Assembly (NCBI RefSeq): GCF_010119975.1
Contig: NZ_CP048222.1
Location: 8,160,501-8,224,500 of the forward strand
DNA: 64,000 bases
Reading direction: 5' to 3'
From: Rhodocytophaga rosea
GTDB lineage: Bacteria; Bacteroidota; Bacteroidia; Cytophagales; 172606-1
Under the pieces are notes generated by a model that saw nothing but the letters and a program-made list of their open reading frames with translations, searched no databases and was not told the origin of the DNA. Shown one piece after another: positions 27,241 through 34,667 of this stretch. Each line of letters opens with the position of its first letter. The first letter of the stretch is position 1. A program made the position numbers and the translations under genes.

Positions 27241-28416
27241 CTATTTCGAATCTGAAGTGCCTTTACCGGAGCTGTTTTTTGAAGCCGATAACTTCTGAGC
27301 CGTCTGATAATGCTGCCTGATTAAAGGCAGATTTTTACTGGCATATCCCTGTAAAGCAGCATCTGAACTGTTTTTAGACTGTTTTTCAAATAATTCAACC
27401 GCCTTCGCATGGTCTTTTACCATTACTTGAATATATTGGCTCTCGAACTCAGTGCCATTCAATTTGGAGAGCTTGGTATGCAAAGCCTGGTGTTCCGGAG
27501 AAAGCTCTGTAGGAAGATCACTGTGACTGGCTTCCGCATGATGCATTCCTCCGGTGGCATCTGTAGAAGAAGTGGCAGAATTTCCGTTGCCAATATTATC
27601 TGCTGAATTCGCAGGATCTCCTGTCGTTGTTGGGCCCGTACTTTTAATTGAAATACCCGTAGTATCGCTTATATCCCGGTTGCCGTTATTAACCCCGCTT
27701 GGACGTCTTGCATCTGTATCCCCTAAACCAGTACTACTTGTGGTGCCACCAGCGTTTGCACCGGCTCCTCCTCCCCCTGTACTGGAGGATTTATAGGTAG
27801 AACCTGCCCCTAATCCAGACTTACTTCCACCGGTAGTTCCTCCGGTATTGTTTGCTGTATCCGGATCATTGCTACCAGATGAATTTCCCTGTTTACCGGT
27901 GGCAGCATTGTTTCCTTGTCCGATTGCATTGCCAGGATTAGCGGTAACAGGAGTATTATTGCTACTTGTATTACTGTCGTCCATGCTGGCATCATTGCCC
28001 GGCTGCCCGGAATTCACAGAGGCAGAACCGGACACAATGGAAGCCAGCTCTTGCTGAGCCATGGTATGATGATCAATCATCTGCTGGGCATAGTCTTTTA
28101 CCTGTTGGGATGAAGCATTCTGCAATGCCAGGCGGCTTAGTTCTATTTCGGCCATATTCGACTCTGCGGCTTTTTTTACAAACATATTTCCGGCTGACGC
28201 ATTTCCCATCTTGGCACTAGCTCCATGATGGCCATTGTGAGCGTCTGATTTGCTTTTAGTCTGAGAAGTTCCCTGCGTAGGAGTCTGGCTTTGCGTACTG
28301 CCAGTTTTCCCCTGTTGCGATTGACTTTGTGCATGCAAAGGCCCAAGGTCTATGGCCAGTAATCCGGCTGACACCATCATAGTGGCTGTCAGCTTTTTTA
28401 ATATATTATTATGCAT
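27241..28416 (-). CDS. DUF4142 protein split by a long Gly/Ser/Thr/Asn-rich insert
   Basis: A signal segment (LTATMMVSAGLLAIDLGPLHAQ) is followed by a low-complexity linker. The first half of a DUF4142 ferritin-like domain comes next (VKKAAESNMAEIELSRLALQ, VKDYAQQMIDHHTMAQQELA). About 165 residues rich in Gly, Ser, Thr, Asn and Asp then interrupt it. The second half resumes at LSPEHQALHTKLSKLNGTEFESQYIQVMVKDHAK and ends with HYQTAQKL. In ordinary DUF4142 proteins these four helices are nearly continuous. The insert sits between helices 2 and 3. The function of the family is not established; an envelope location is likely. Confidence 0.82.
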   Translation of the reverse strand: MHNNILKKLTATMMVSAGLLAIDLGPLHAQSQSQQGKTGSTQSQTPTQGTSQTKSKSDAHNGHHGASAKMGNASAGNMFVKKAAESNMAEIELSRLALQNASSQQVKDYAQQMIDHHTMAQQELASIVSGSASVNSGQPGNDASMDDSNTSSNNTPVTANPGNAIGQGNNAATGKQGNSSGSNDPDTANNTGGTTGGSKSGLGAGSTYKSSSTGGGGAGANAGGTTSSTGLGDTDARRPSGVNNGNRDISDTTGISIKSTGPTTTGDPANSADNIGNGNSATSSTDATGGMHHAEASHSDLPTELSPEHQALHTKLSKLNGTEFESQYIQVMVKDHAKAVELFEKQSKNSSDAALQGYASKNLPLIRQHYQTAQKLSASKNSSGKGTSDSK

Positions 28417-28782
28417 AGCTGGTTAAAGGTTGTTGTAGTAATCTATACCTGATTTAATAGATTTAGTTTCAAAAAATATGTGATTTTTTCCTTAAAAACT
28501 ATGATATTTTAGTACATATCCGATTTTGTCTCAAAATATAAGCAAGAAAGCACTTTCGTTTAGAAACAAATATTGCGTTTTCTACATCAGCCTAACACTA
28601 CCTTGTTTCTTCAGAGCTCAATCTGTATGCAGAAGAGGTTGAGGTACAAAATCTAGAATGTATCACGGCCAGCTTTATTATCCGCTCCGTTTTACTATTT
28701 TTAACTTTTTATTTATAGAAATATTGCGCATGGTTCTGATGAACCCCTTTCAAACAGATCTAGGTCATAAACTATTTATTTC
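28417..28782. other. 366-bp divergent intergenic region
   Basis: AT-rich DNA between the DUF4142 gene (-) and the M20 peptidase gene (+). I see no convincing hairpin, gene or repeat. Confidence 0.45.
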
Positions 28783-30156
28783 ATGCAAGCTTATATTCAA
28801 CAACACAAAAACAGGTTTATCAGTGAATTACTTGATCTGCTCCGGATTCCTTCCATCAGTGCCGACAGCCGGTATAAAAATGATGTCCGGAAAGCTGCTG
28901 AATTTATCCGGGAGAAATTAATCGCTGCCGGTGCTGATTCGGCTGAACTCTGCGAAACACCAGGACATCCGATTGTATATGGGCAAAAAATCATTGATGC
29001 CTCCCTCCCTACCATACTAGTATATGGACATTACGATGTACAGCCTGCTGACCCTTTGGATTTGTGGCACTCCCCTCCTTTTGAGCCGGTAATTAAAGAT
29101 GAAAAAATTTATGCCAGGGGTGCCTGCGATGATAAAGGCCAGGTGTATATGCACCTGAAAGCCCTCGAAACGATGCTGGCTACCGGAAACCTGACCTGTA
29201 ATGTAAAATTTATGATCGAGGGTGAAGAAGAAGTGGGCTCAGATAATCTAGGCAATTTTGTAAAAGCCAATAAAGAAAAACTACAGGCAGATGTAATTCT
29301 CATCTCAGATACAGGCATTATTTCAAACGACTGCCCTTCGCTCACTTCCGGACTGAGGGGTTTGAGTTATCTGGAAGTAGAAGTAACCGGACCTAACCGG
29401 GATCTGCATTCAGGCATGTATGGTGGTGCAGTAGCCAATCCGATCAATATTCTTTGCGAAATGATCGCTTCTCTGAAAGACGAAAATAAGCACATTACCA
29501 TTCCCGGATTTTATGATGAGGTGGTAGAACTGAGTAGAGAGGAAAGAGATGAGATGGCCAAAGCACCTTTTAACCTGGAGGAATATAAAAAAGACTTAAA
29601 TATTGGTGATGTGCATGGAGAAACCAGCTATAGCACTACTGAACGGGTTTCTATCCGGCCTACGTTGGATGTGAATGGGATCTGGGGTGGATATACCGGA
29701 GAAGGTTCCAAAACAGTGATTCCTTCACAGGCATTTGCCAAAATCAGCATGCGGCTGGTACCCAATCAATCTCCCGAGAAAATTACAGAACTATTCACTA
29801 AACATTTTCTAGCTATTGCTCCCAAAAGTGTAAAGGTAAAAGTAAAACCCCATCATGGAGGAGAACCAGTGGTAACTCCCATTGATTCGGTGGCTTTCCG
29901 GGCAGCCAGTAAGGCATTTGAAGAAGCCTGGGGCAAAACACCTATTCCTAAACGGGAAGGTGGCAGTATCCCGATTGTGGCGTTGTTTGAAAAAGAACTG
30001 GGCTTAAAAAGTGTACTGATGGGTTTTGGCCTGGATTCGGATGCTATTCATTCACCAAATGAACATTATGGCTTGTTTAATTATATAAAAGGGATTGAAA
30101 CCATTCCGCTGTTCTATAAATACTATACAACCCTGAGTAAAACTGAAGGGAGATAG
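28783..30156 (+). CDS. M20-family dipeptidase
   Basis: Zinc-peptidase landmarks occur in the usual order: LVYGHYDVQPADPLDLW (first His and Asp), YARGACDDKGQVYMHL (bridging Asp), IEGEEEVGSDNL (catalytic Glu and zinc Glu), VILISDTG and the C-terminal DAIHSPNEHYG (last His). The dimerisation lid lies between. Members of this subgroup cleave dipeptides or act as carboxypeptidases in the cytoplasm. The 457-residue length fits. There is no signal peptide. A strong hairpin follows the gene. Confidence 0.93.
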   Translation: MQAYIQQHKNRFISELLDLLRIPSISADSRYKNDVRKAAEFIREKLIAAGADSAELCETPGHPIVYGQKIIDASLPTILVYGHYDVQPADPLDLWHSPPFEPVIKDEKIYARGACDDKGQVYMHLKALETMLATGNLTCNVKFMIEGEEEVGSDNLGNFVKANKEKLQADVILISDTGIISNDCPSLTSGLRGLSYLEVEVTGPNRDLHSGMYGGAVANPINILCEMIASLKDENKHITIPGFYDEVVELSREERDEMAKAPFNLEEYKKDLNIGDVHGETSYSTTERVSIRPTLDVNGIWGGYTGEGSKTVIPSQAFAKISMRLVPNQSPEKITELFTKHFLAIAPKSVKVKVKPHHGGEPVVTPIDSVAFRAASKAFEEAWGKTPIPKREGGSIPIVALFEKELGLKSVLMGFGLDSDAIHSPNEHYGLFNYIKGIETIPLFYKYYTTLSKTEGR

Positions 30157-30204
30157 AAAAAGTCTTTAGTCTCCGGCCCTGAGTAAAAGAAATTTGTATC
30201 TTCA

Positions 30205-30233
30205 ATAGCGATGGGTTTTGAACCCATCGCTAT
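30205..30233. terminator. 13-bp hairpin between converging genes
   Basis: The arms atagcgatgggtt and aacccatcgctat are perfect with loop TTG. It probably serves as a shared terminator for the peptidase and RidA genes. It shares the AGCGATG/CATCGCT core with the hairpin at 3675-3709. Confidence 0.65.
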
Positions 30234-30242
30234 GCAGGGTGT

Positions 30243-30812
30243 CTACTGTTCGTGCAATTCAAACAATGCTTCAATCTCCACCGGAATATTATCCGGAAGG
30301 GAACCCATTCCCACGGCACTTCTTACGCCAATACCATTATCCTGACCCCAGATTTCGGCAAACAGTTCGCTGCAGCCATTAATAATAAAGGGATGTTTTT
30401 CAAATTCCGGTACACAATTCACCATACCCAATACTTTAATTACCCGTTTCACCCGGTTCAATGAACCCAAATTCGCTTTTAAGGTAGCCAGAATCGCCAG
30501 ACCTACCTGCCGGGCTGCCAGTTTGCCTTCTTCCTGGCTCATATCTTTGCCAATACGGCCTTTTATAAGAGTACCGTCCGGTTTTACAGTGCCATGTCCG
30601 GAAACATAACAGTGTTTGCCATCAATAAGCAAAGGTTTATATACCCCGATAGGTTTGGGGGCGGGAGGTAGTTCAAGCTGGAGCGCAGCAAATTTTTCGT
30701 CTGGAGTCATAGTTTTTTTAGGGGATTGAGCAAATGAATGATGAACTAATTGTATCAGCAGCAGGAAGGTGATAACCAGCCATTTACTGGGCAGTATATA
30801 TTTACTGTTCAT
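30243..30812 (-). CDS. RidA/YjgF-family protein with a signal peptide
   Basis: The C-terminal 150 residues are a RidA-like domain (YKPLLIDGKHCYVSGHGTVK, RQVGLAILATLKANLGSLNR, GVRSAVGMGSLPDNIPVEIE). RidA proteins normally deaminate reactive enamines or imines in the cytoplasm. The family's usual Arg is seen within GVRSAVG. The unusual part is the N terminus: LVITFLLLIQLVHHSFAQ is a convincing signal peptide, so this homologue should be exported. The start is the ATG at 30812, which gives the shortest charged leader. Confidence 0.85.
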   Translation of the reverse strand: MNSKYILPSKWLVITFLLLIQLVHHSFAQSPKKTMTPDEKFAALQLELPPAPKPIGVYKPLLIDGKHCYVSGHGTVKPDGTLIKGRIGKDMSQEEGKLAARQVGLAILATLKANLGSLNRVKRVIKVLGMVNCVPEFEKHPFIINGCSELFAEIWGQDNGIGVRSAVGMGSLPDNIPVEIEALFELHEQ

Positions 30813-30927
30813 GGGCAGCAAGTTTTTGCCGGTAAGATGGCAAAGATGTGGCGTATTTTCAACGGGTGTGGAAAACTTTTAGCAAACCAGGCATTAAATT
30901 CTGTAATTTAATCATAGTAGCTTTTAC

Positions 30928-31335
30928 TTATTGGGCTGCTGCTATATGTTTAGCTGTATCTGTATAATGTCGTAAACGTACGACTTTGCCTTGTTCATTA
31001 AAGGTCCATAAATGGATTTCTTCATCACGGTAATGTTTACCAGTAGAAGGAACACGGGCTTCAAATATAAATTCTGCAGCTACTTGCTGCTCATTTGCCA
31101 TAATCGAAAGCACCTGAAAATCTTTTACTTCTAACTGGCTCACAACAGTAAAAAAATTGACTGCACCCTGTTTTCCTTGCTGGGCTTGCATCCAGGGAAC
31201 ACCTGCCTTTTGTGCGGAATTATCGGCCCATTGCTCCCATTGTACATTATCTGCGAGGCAATCAAGAATGGCAGGAATATCTCCTTTACCAAATGCCTCA
31301 TAAATGCGATTGATAGTGGCTACATTATTATTCAT
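30928..31335 (-). CDS. SnoaL-like / nuclear transport factor 2-fold protein
   Basis: A 135-residue protein with the NTF2-like layout: NRIYEAFGKGDIPAILDCLADNVQWEQWAD at the start (cone helix and first strand) and HLWTFNEQGKVVRLRHYTDT at the end. Such proteins are small cytoplasmic enzymes or ligand binders; no specific activity can be read. It has no signal and is probably transcribed alone, since a hairpin separates it from the gene upstream on the same strand. Confidence 0.82.
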   Translation of the reverse strand: MNNNVATINRIYEAFGKGDIPAILDCLADNVQWEQWADNSAQKAGVPWMQAQQGKQGAVNFFTVVSQLEVKDFQVLSIMANEQQVAAEFIFEARVPSTGKHYRDEEIHLWTFNEQGKVVRLRHYTDTAKHIAAAQ

Positions 31336-31400
31336 GATAAGTAGAATAAAGTGGATTAAACCTAAATTAATTCTTTAATAAATGTTCTCATTAAATATAA

Positions 31401-31446
31401 CCCCAAACAGTTCCATTCCTTCAAAAGGAGGGAGAACTGTTTGGGG
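31401..31446 (-). terminator. Strong hairpin after the second Gfo/Idh/MocA gene
   Basis: The outer stem of 13 perfect base pairs (ccccaaacagttc with gaactgtttgggg) and a short inner stem enclose a small loop. It lies 80 bp beyond the stop of the minus-strand oxidoreductase gene, and U-rich sequence follows on that strand. Confidence 0.75.
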
Positions 31447-31525
31447 AGTTTACAGTCTTCATGCTAAGGTGAAGCGTATCATTTCAGCAACAAATTACTT
31501 ACGACTGCTAACCAATGAGCATCAA

Positions 31526-32971
31526 CTACAAATGCCATCCGCTGCGGTATTCGCGTTTAACAAATTGATTGGCTTCATCGAAATTGGTGATCTTCATATT
31601 CTGGCCATCCCACAGGAGTTTTTTACGTCCCGGAAAAGTGAAACCTTTTCCATCGGCTTTAGGCTGTTGATAAGTATAGCTCCTAACGGCCAGGTTTCCC
31701 ATAATCACGGTTTCGGTGAGAGGGCCTGCACTGTCGAAGGGAGAGCTGGTATAGGCACCAAAGCCTTTTTTGCAGGCTTGTACCCACTGTTGCTGGTGGC
31801 CTTCCGGGCCTTTTTCCACCATCGGAATGGCTGAAGCCGGGAGTTTCGTGTCTTTCATTCTGGAAGTGGGCAACAGCAAGGGTTTGCGCCCCCACATGCC
31901 AGCAATCAGTTTTACTTTGGTGCCTTCGAATATCATTCCCCCATCTTCATCGCCCATGGGTTCTTCCGGCAATAATTCTTCTGGCCTTTTGGGCAGAATT
32001 CCCCCATCCGACCAGCTAAAATCTACAGCTGGCATATTGCCCCTGGCCGGAAACTTCAGATACACCACCGAAGAAGGCGGACAACTATCTGCATAATGGG
32101 CTTCCTTGAAGAAATCAGCATATACCGAACCCACACTACATTCCACCGCTGTAGGATAGCCTAGTTTTAATGCCCGGAAAGGAACATCCATAATATGGCA
32201 GCCCATATCTCCCAGGGCACCAGTACCGTAATCCCACCATCCCCTCCAGCGGAAGGGCATATACGCTTCGTGATATTCGCGGTAAGGAGCAGTCCCCAGC
32301 CAGAGGTCCCAGTCTACTTCTTTGGGCACCTGCATTTTGGCTGTGGGTGTCGGAACACCTTGGGGCCAGACAGGCCTGTTGGTCCAGCAATGTACGGTAT
32401 GTACCTCTCCGATAACGCCTTGCTGAATCCAGGTTTCGATATTCCGGGTGTCATCGCCGCTGCTTCCCTGGTTGCCCATCTGGGTTACGACTTTGTATTT
32501 ACGGGCCGCCTCGGTGAGCATACGGGCCTCATAAATATCATGGGTAAGCGGTTTTTCTACGTATACATGTTTGCCGAGTTGCATAGCGGCCATCGCAATG
32601 GGTGCATGCATGTGGTCTGGTGTGGTAACAATTACGGCATCAAAACTTTTGTTATCCTTGTCGAGCAATACCCGGTAATCTTTCACATATTTGGCTTTGG
32701 GCCATTTGGTACGGGCTTCTTTGGCTTGCCTATCGTCTACATCGCAGAGGGCTACAATATTATCGGTTCCGTTATTATAAGCGTTGGGAAGATTTACCAG
32801 CGCCTTCCCTCCTGCTCCTACTCCGGCAATATTGAGTTTATCGCTGGGAGCAATAAAGCCTTTTCCACCCAGTACATGCCTGGGAACAATCACAAATCCG
32901 GCCGCTGCCAAAGAACTGCTTTTTATAAACGTACGGCGTGAAAGTGCAGTAGTATTAGTTGAATCATTCAT
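31526..32971 (-). CDS. Gfo/Idh/MocA-family oxidoreductase with Tat signal
   Basis: The leader LSRRTFIKSSSLAAAGFVIV is a twin-arginine signal, so export as a folded enzyme is expected. The Rossmann block follows (KLNIAGVGAGGKALVNLPNA), then VYVEKPLTHDIYEARMLTEA with the EKP lysine, and a substrate domain (GTGALGDMGCHIMDVPFRAL). At 481 residues it is of the longer Bacteroidota type often found with sugar-degradation loci. The substrate is unknown. It is not obviously in an operon; the upstream 355 bp contain repeats. Confidence 0.9.
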   Translation of the reverse strand: MNDSTNTTALSRRTFIKSSSLAAAGFVIVPRHVLGGKGFIAPSDKLNIAGVGAGGKALVNLPNAYNNGTDNIVALCDVDDRQAKEARTKWPKAKYVKDYRVLLDKDNKSFDAVIVTTPDHMHAPIAMAAMQLGKHVYVEKPLTHDIYEARMLTEAARKYKVVTQMGNQGSSGDDTRNIETWIQQGVIGEVHTVHCWTNRPVWPQGVPTPTAKMQVPKEVDWDLWLGTAPYREYHEAYMPFRWRGWWDYGTGALGDMGCHIMDVPFRALKLGYPTAVECSVGSVYADFFKEAHYADSCPPSSVVYLKFPARGNMPAVDFSWSDGGILPKRPEELLPEEPMGDEDGGMIFEGTKVKLIAGMWGRKPLLLPTSRMKDTKLPASAIPMVEKGPEGHQQQWVQACKKGFGAYTSSPFDSAGPLTETVIMGNLAVRSYTYQQPKADGKGFTFPGRKKLLWDGQNMKITNFDEANQFVKREYRSGWHL

Positions 32972-33326
32972 ATTAATTTTGGTTTAGGAAGCGTATTTGA
33001 AATAGAAAAAATTAAATGGTTTGTGTAAGCGTGTACATTAAGCAATAAAATAAAACTGATATGCTGCGAAGAGACTTCTCTCCTCCTGGGTCGGAGAGGC
33101 CTTACTCAATTACGAATTACGAATGAGAGATTATCGATCTACGATTCGTAATTGGTCATTAGTCATTCGTAATTACATATAGGGTGGCTCCTGTAAAAGC
33201 TGTAATTAAGTAAGAAACTTTATACTGGTTATAAACCCTTTTTAAAGTTTAAAAAAAACCACTTAAGATACAATTGGCTTGAGAAAATTAATTGCATATT
33301 GAGCGCAACATTATTTTCTTTTCTGC
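32972..33326. other. Divergent intergenic region with repeat element
   Basis: About 355 bp between two divergent genes. Apart from the repeat at 33108-33175 I see only AT-rich DNA, which should contain both promoters. Confidence 0.5.
33108..33175. repeat. ATTACGAATT / ATTCGTAATT and ATTGGTCATTAGTCATT repeat cluster
   Basis: Short direct copies of ATTACGAAT are followed by inverted copies (ATTCGTAAT), with ATTGGTCATTAGTCATT between them. The whole can fold back on itself. The last motif recurs at two other places in the window. Confidence 0.6.
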
Positions 33327-34382
33327 ATGAAAGACTACCTGGAGCTGAGGATAAAAAAAATAATCCGGGAAACTGCACAAGCCATTACCCTGGTGCTGGA
33401 AAATGTAAGCGGAGAACCGGTTGCCTATCAATCCGGCCAGTTTCTGACATTCTTACTTACTATTAGTGGCCGGGAATTGCGGCGTTCTTATTCCCTATGT
33501 TCTTCTCCTGGTATTGACCCGGATATGATGATAACCATCACAAGAGTGATCAACGGAGAAGTATCCAGGTATTTAACCGAACATTTGCAGGAAGGAGATA
33601 TTTTACAGTCGCTCTACCCGGCAGGGCGTTTTACCCTGGAATCAAAACCGGAGCAAAGACGGGATATTTTTCTGATCGGTGCAGGCAGTGGCATGACACC
33701 TTTATTCTCCATTCTCAAAACGGCATTACGTACTGTAACAGCAAGTCATCTTACACTCATTGACAGCAATAAAAACGAAGCCACCGCCCTATACTGGAAA
33801 CCTTTGCAAACCCTTTCCAGGCAATATAGCCAGCAGTTTACCAGTATACATCTGTTCAGTGATCCACTCCCAAGCTCCAATCAGTATCCGGTTCGGCTCA
33901 ACATTAGTTTACTGGAAACACTGGTGAATAAACACCTGAAATATGAGAAATCGGAGGCACAGTTTTATGTCTGTGGCCCATCCACCTTTATGCGCATGGT
34001 GCGCATGACGCTTATTTTTATGGGTTTTCCGGAAGAATCCATTCATAAAGAAAATTTTATTACACAAGCCCAGTTTGACATCACCTTGTCCAGGTACGAA
34101 AATACCAGCACCTCACCAGTACAATTGATCTTCCGGAACCAATCTTACCGGGTAGAGGTGCCGCCTCATTCATCCATTCTCAAAGCTGCCCTATCACAGG
34201 GAATACCACTTCCCTATAGTTGTATGGCTGGCATGTGTGCTACCTGTTCAGGAAAATGTAGCAGTGGTAAAGTAAAAATGGCTATCAATGATGTATTGAC
34301 AGATACAGAAGTTGCCGAAGGATGGGTATTAACCTGTGTAGCCTTTCCTTTATCTACCGGTGTTACGATTGTAGTAGAATAA
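33327..34382 (+). CDS. Ferredoxin-NADP-reductase-type protein with C-terminal 2Fe-2S domain (PaaE-like)
   Basis: The flavin domain has GQFLTFLLTISGRELRRSYSLCSSPG with the FAD-binding RxYS pattern. The NAD(P) domain has DIFLIGAGSGMTPLFSIL. The last 90 residues are a plant-type ferredoxin with LPYSCMAGMCATCSGKCSSG and a final Cys in LTCVAFP, the four cysteines needed for a 2Fe-2S cluster. This order is that of PaaE and related oxygenase reductases, which pass electrons from NAD(P)H to a partner monooxygenase. No oxygenase gene is nearby, so the partner is unknown. Confidence 0.9.
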   Translation: MKDYLELRIKKIIRETAQAITLVLENVSGEPVAYQSGQFLTFLLTISGRELRRSYSLCSSPGIDPDMMITITRVINGEVSRYLTEHLQEGDILQSLYPAGRFTLESKPEQRRDIFLIGAGSGMTPLFSILKTALRTVTASHLTLIDSNKNEATALYWKPLQTLSRQYSQQFTSIHLFSDPLPSSNQYPVRLNISLLETLVNKHLKYEKSEAQFYVCGPSTFMRMVRMTLIFMGFPEESIHKENFITQAQFDITLSRYENTSTSPVQLIFRNQSYRVEVPPHSSILKAALSQGIPLPYSCMAGMCATCSGKCSSGKVKMAINDVLTDTEVAEGWVLTCVAFPLSTGVTIVVE

Positions 34383-34476
34383 CTAAAAACTTACTTCCGG
34401 CAATGCATAGCAGGCGGTTACCTTTTAAAAATCCTTCAAAACAATTCTACTTAATTTGTAATTTGCGTGAGAATAA

Positions 34477-34613
34477 GTGAATGAGAGAATGAGTGAGTGA
34501 GTGAATAATTCTATTATTTCTCTTAATAATAAGCTGATTTGAATGTAGCTATTAAATTAGAACTTGTAGATTTGATACCAGACACTCACTCAATCACTCA
34601 GCCTCTCATTCAC
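34477..34613. repeat. Inverted microsatellite (GAGTGAGT / ACTCACTC)
   Basis: The left arm at 34477-34503 (gtgaatgagagaatgagtga onward) and the right arm at 34583-34613 are imperfect complements and could form a long cruciform or RNA stem around 80 bp. A -7-like TAGATTTG at 34567-34574 lies just before the right arm, with TTG at 34539-34541, a spacing longer than usual. Confidence 0.55.
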
Positions 34614-34667
34614 TCAATGTCTTCATTTCATATTAGACATTTACCTCAACCTTACCAGCATTTCTGA

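Noticed and set aside
32195-32941. 248-codon frame antisense to the Gfo/Idh/MocA gene at 31526-32971
   Set aside because: It lies wholly opposite a gene with clear Tat and EKP motifs; its own translation has no recognisable motif.
33108-33175. Possible CRISPR array
   Set aside because: The repeats are very short, partly inverted, unevenly spaced and lack unique spacers; no cas gene is present.
34477-34613. Possible plasmid or replication-origin iterons
   Set aside because: The repeats are simple tetranucleotides with no Rep gene and no DnaA-box cluster nearby.
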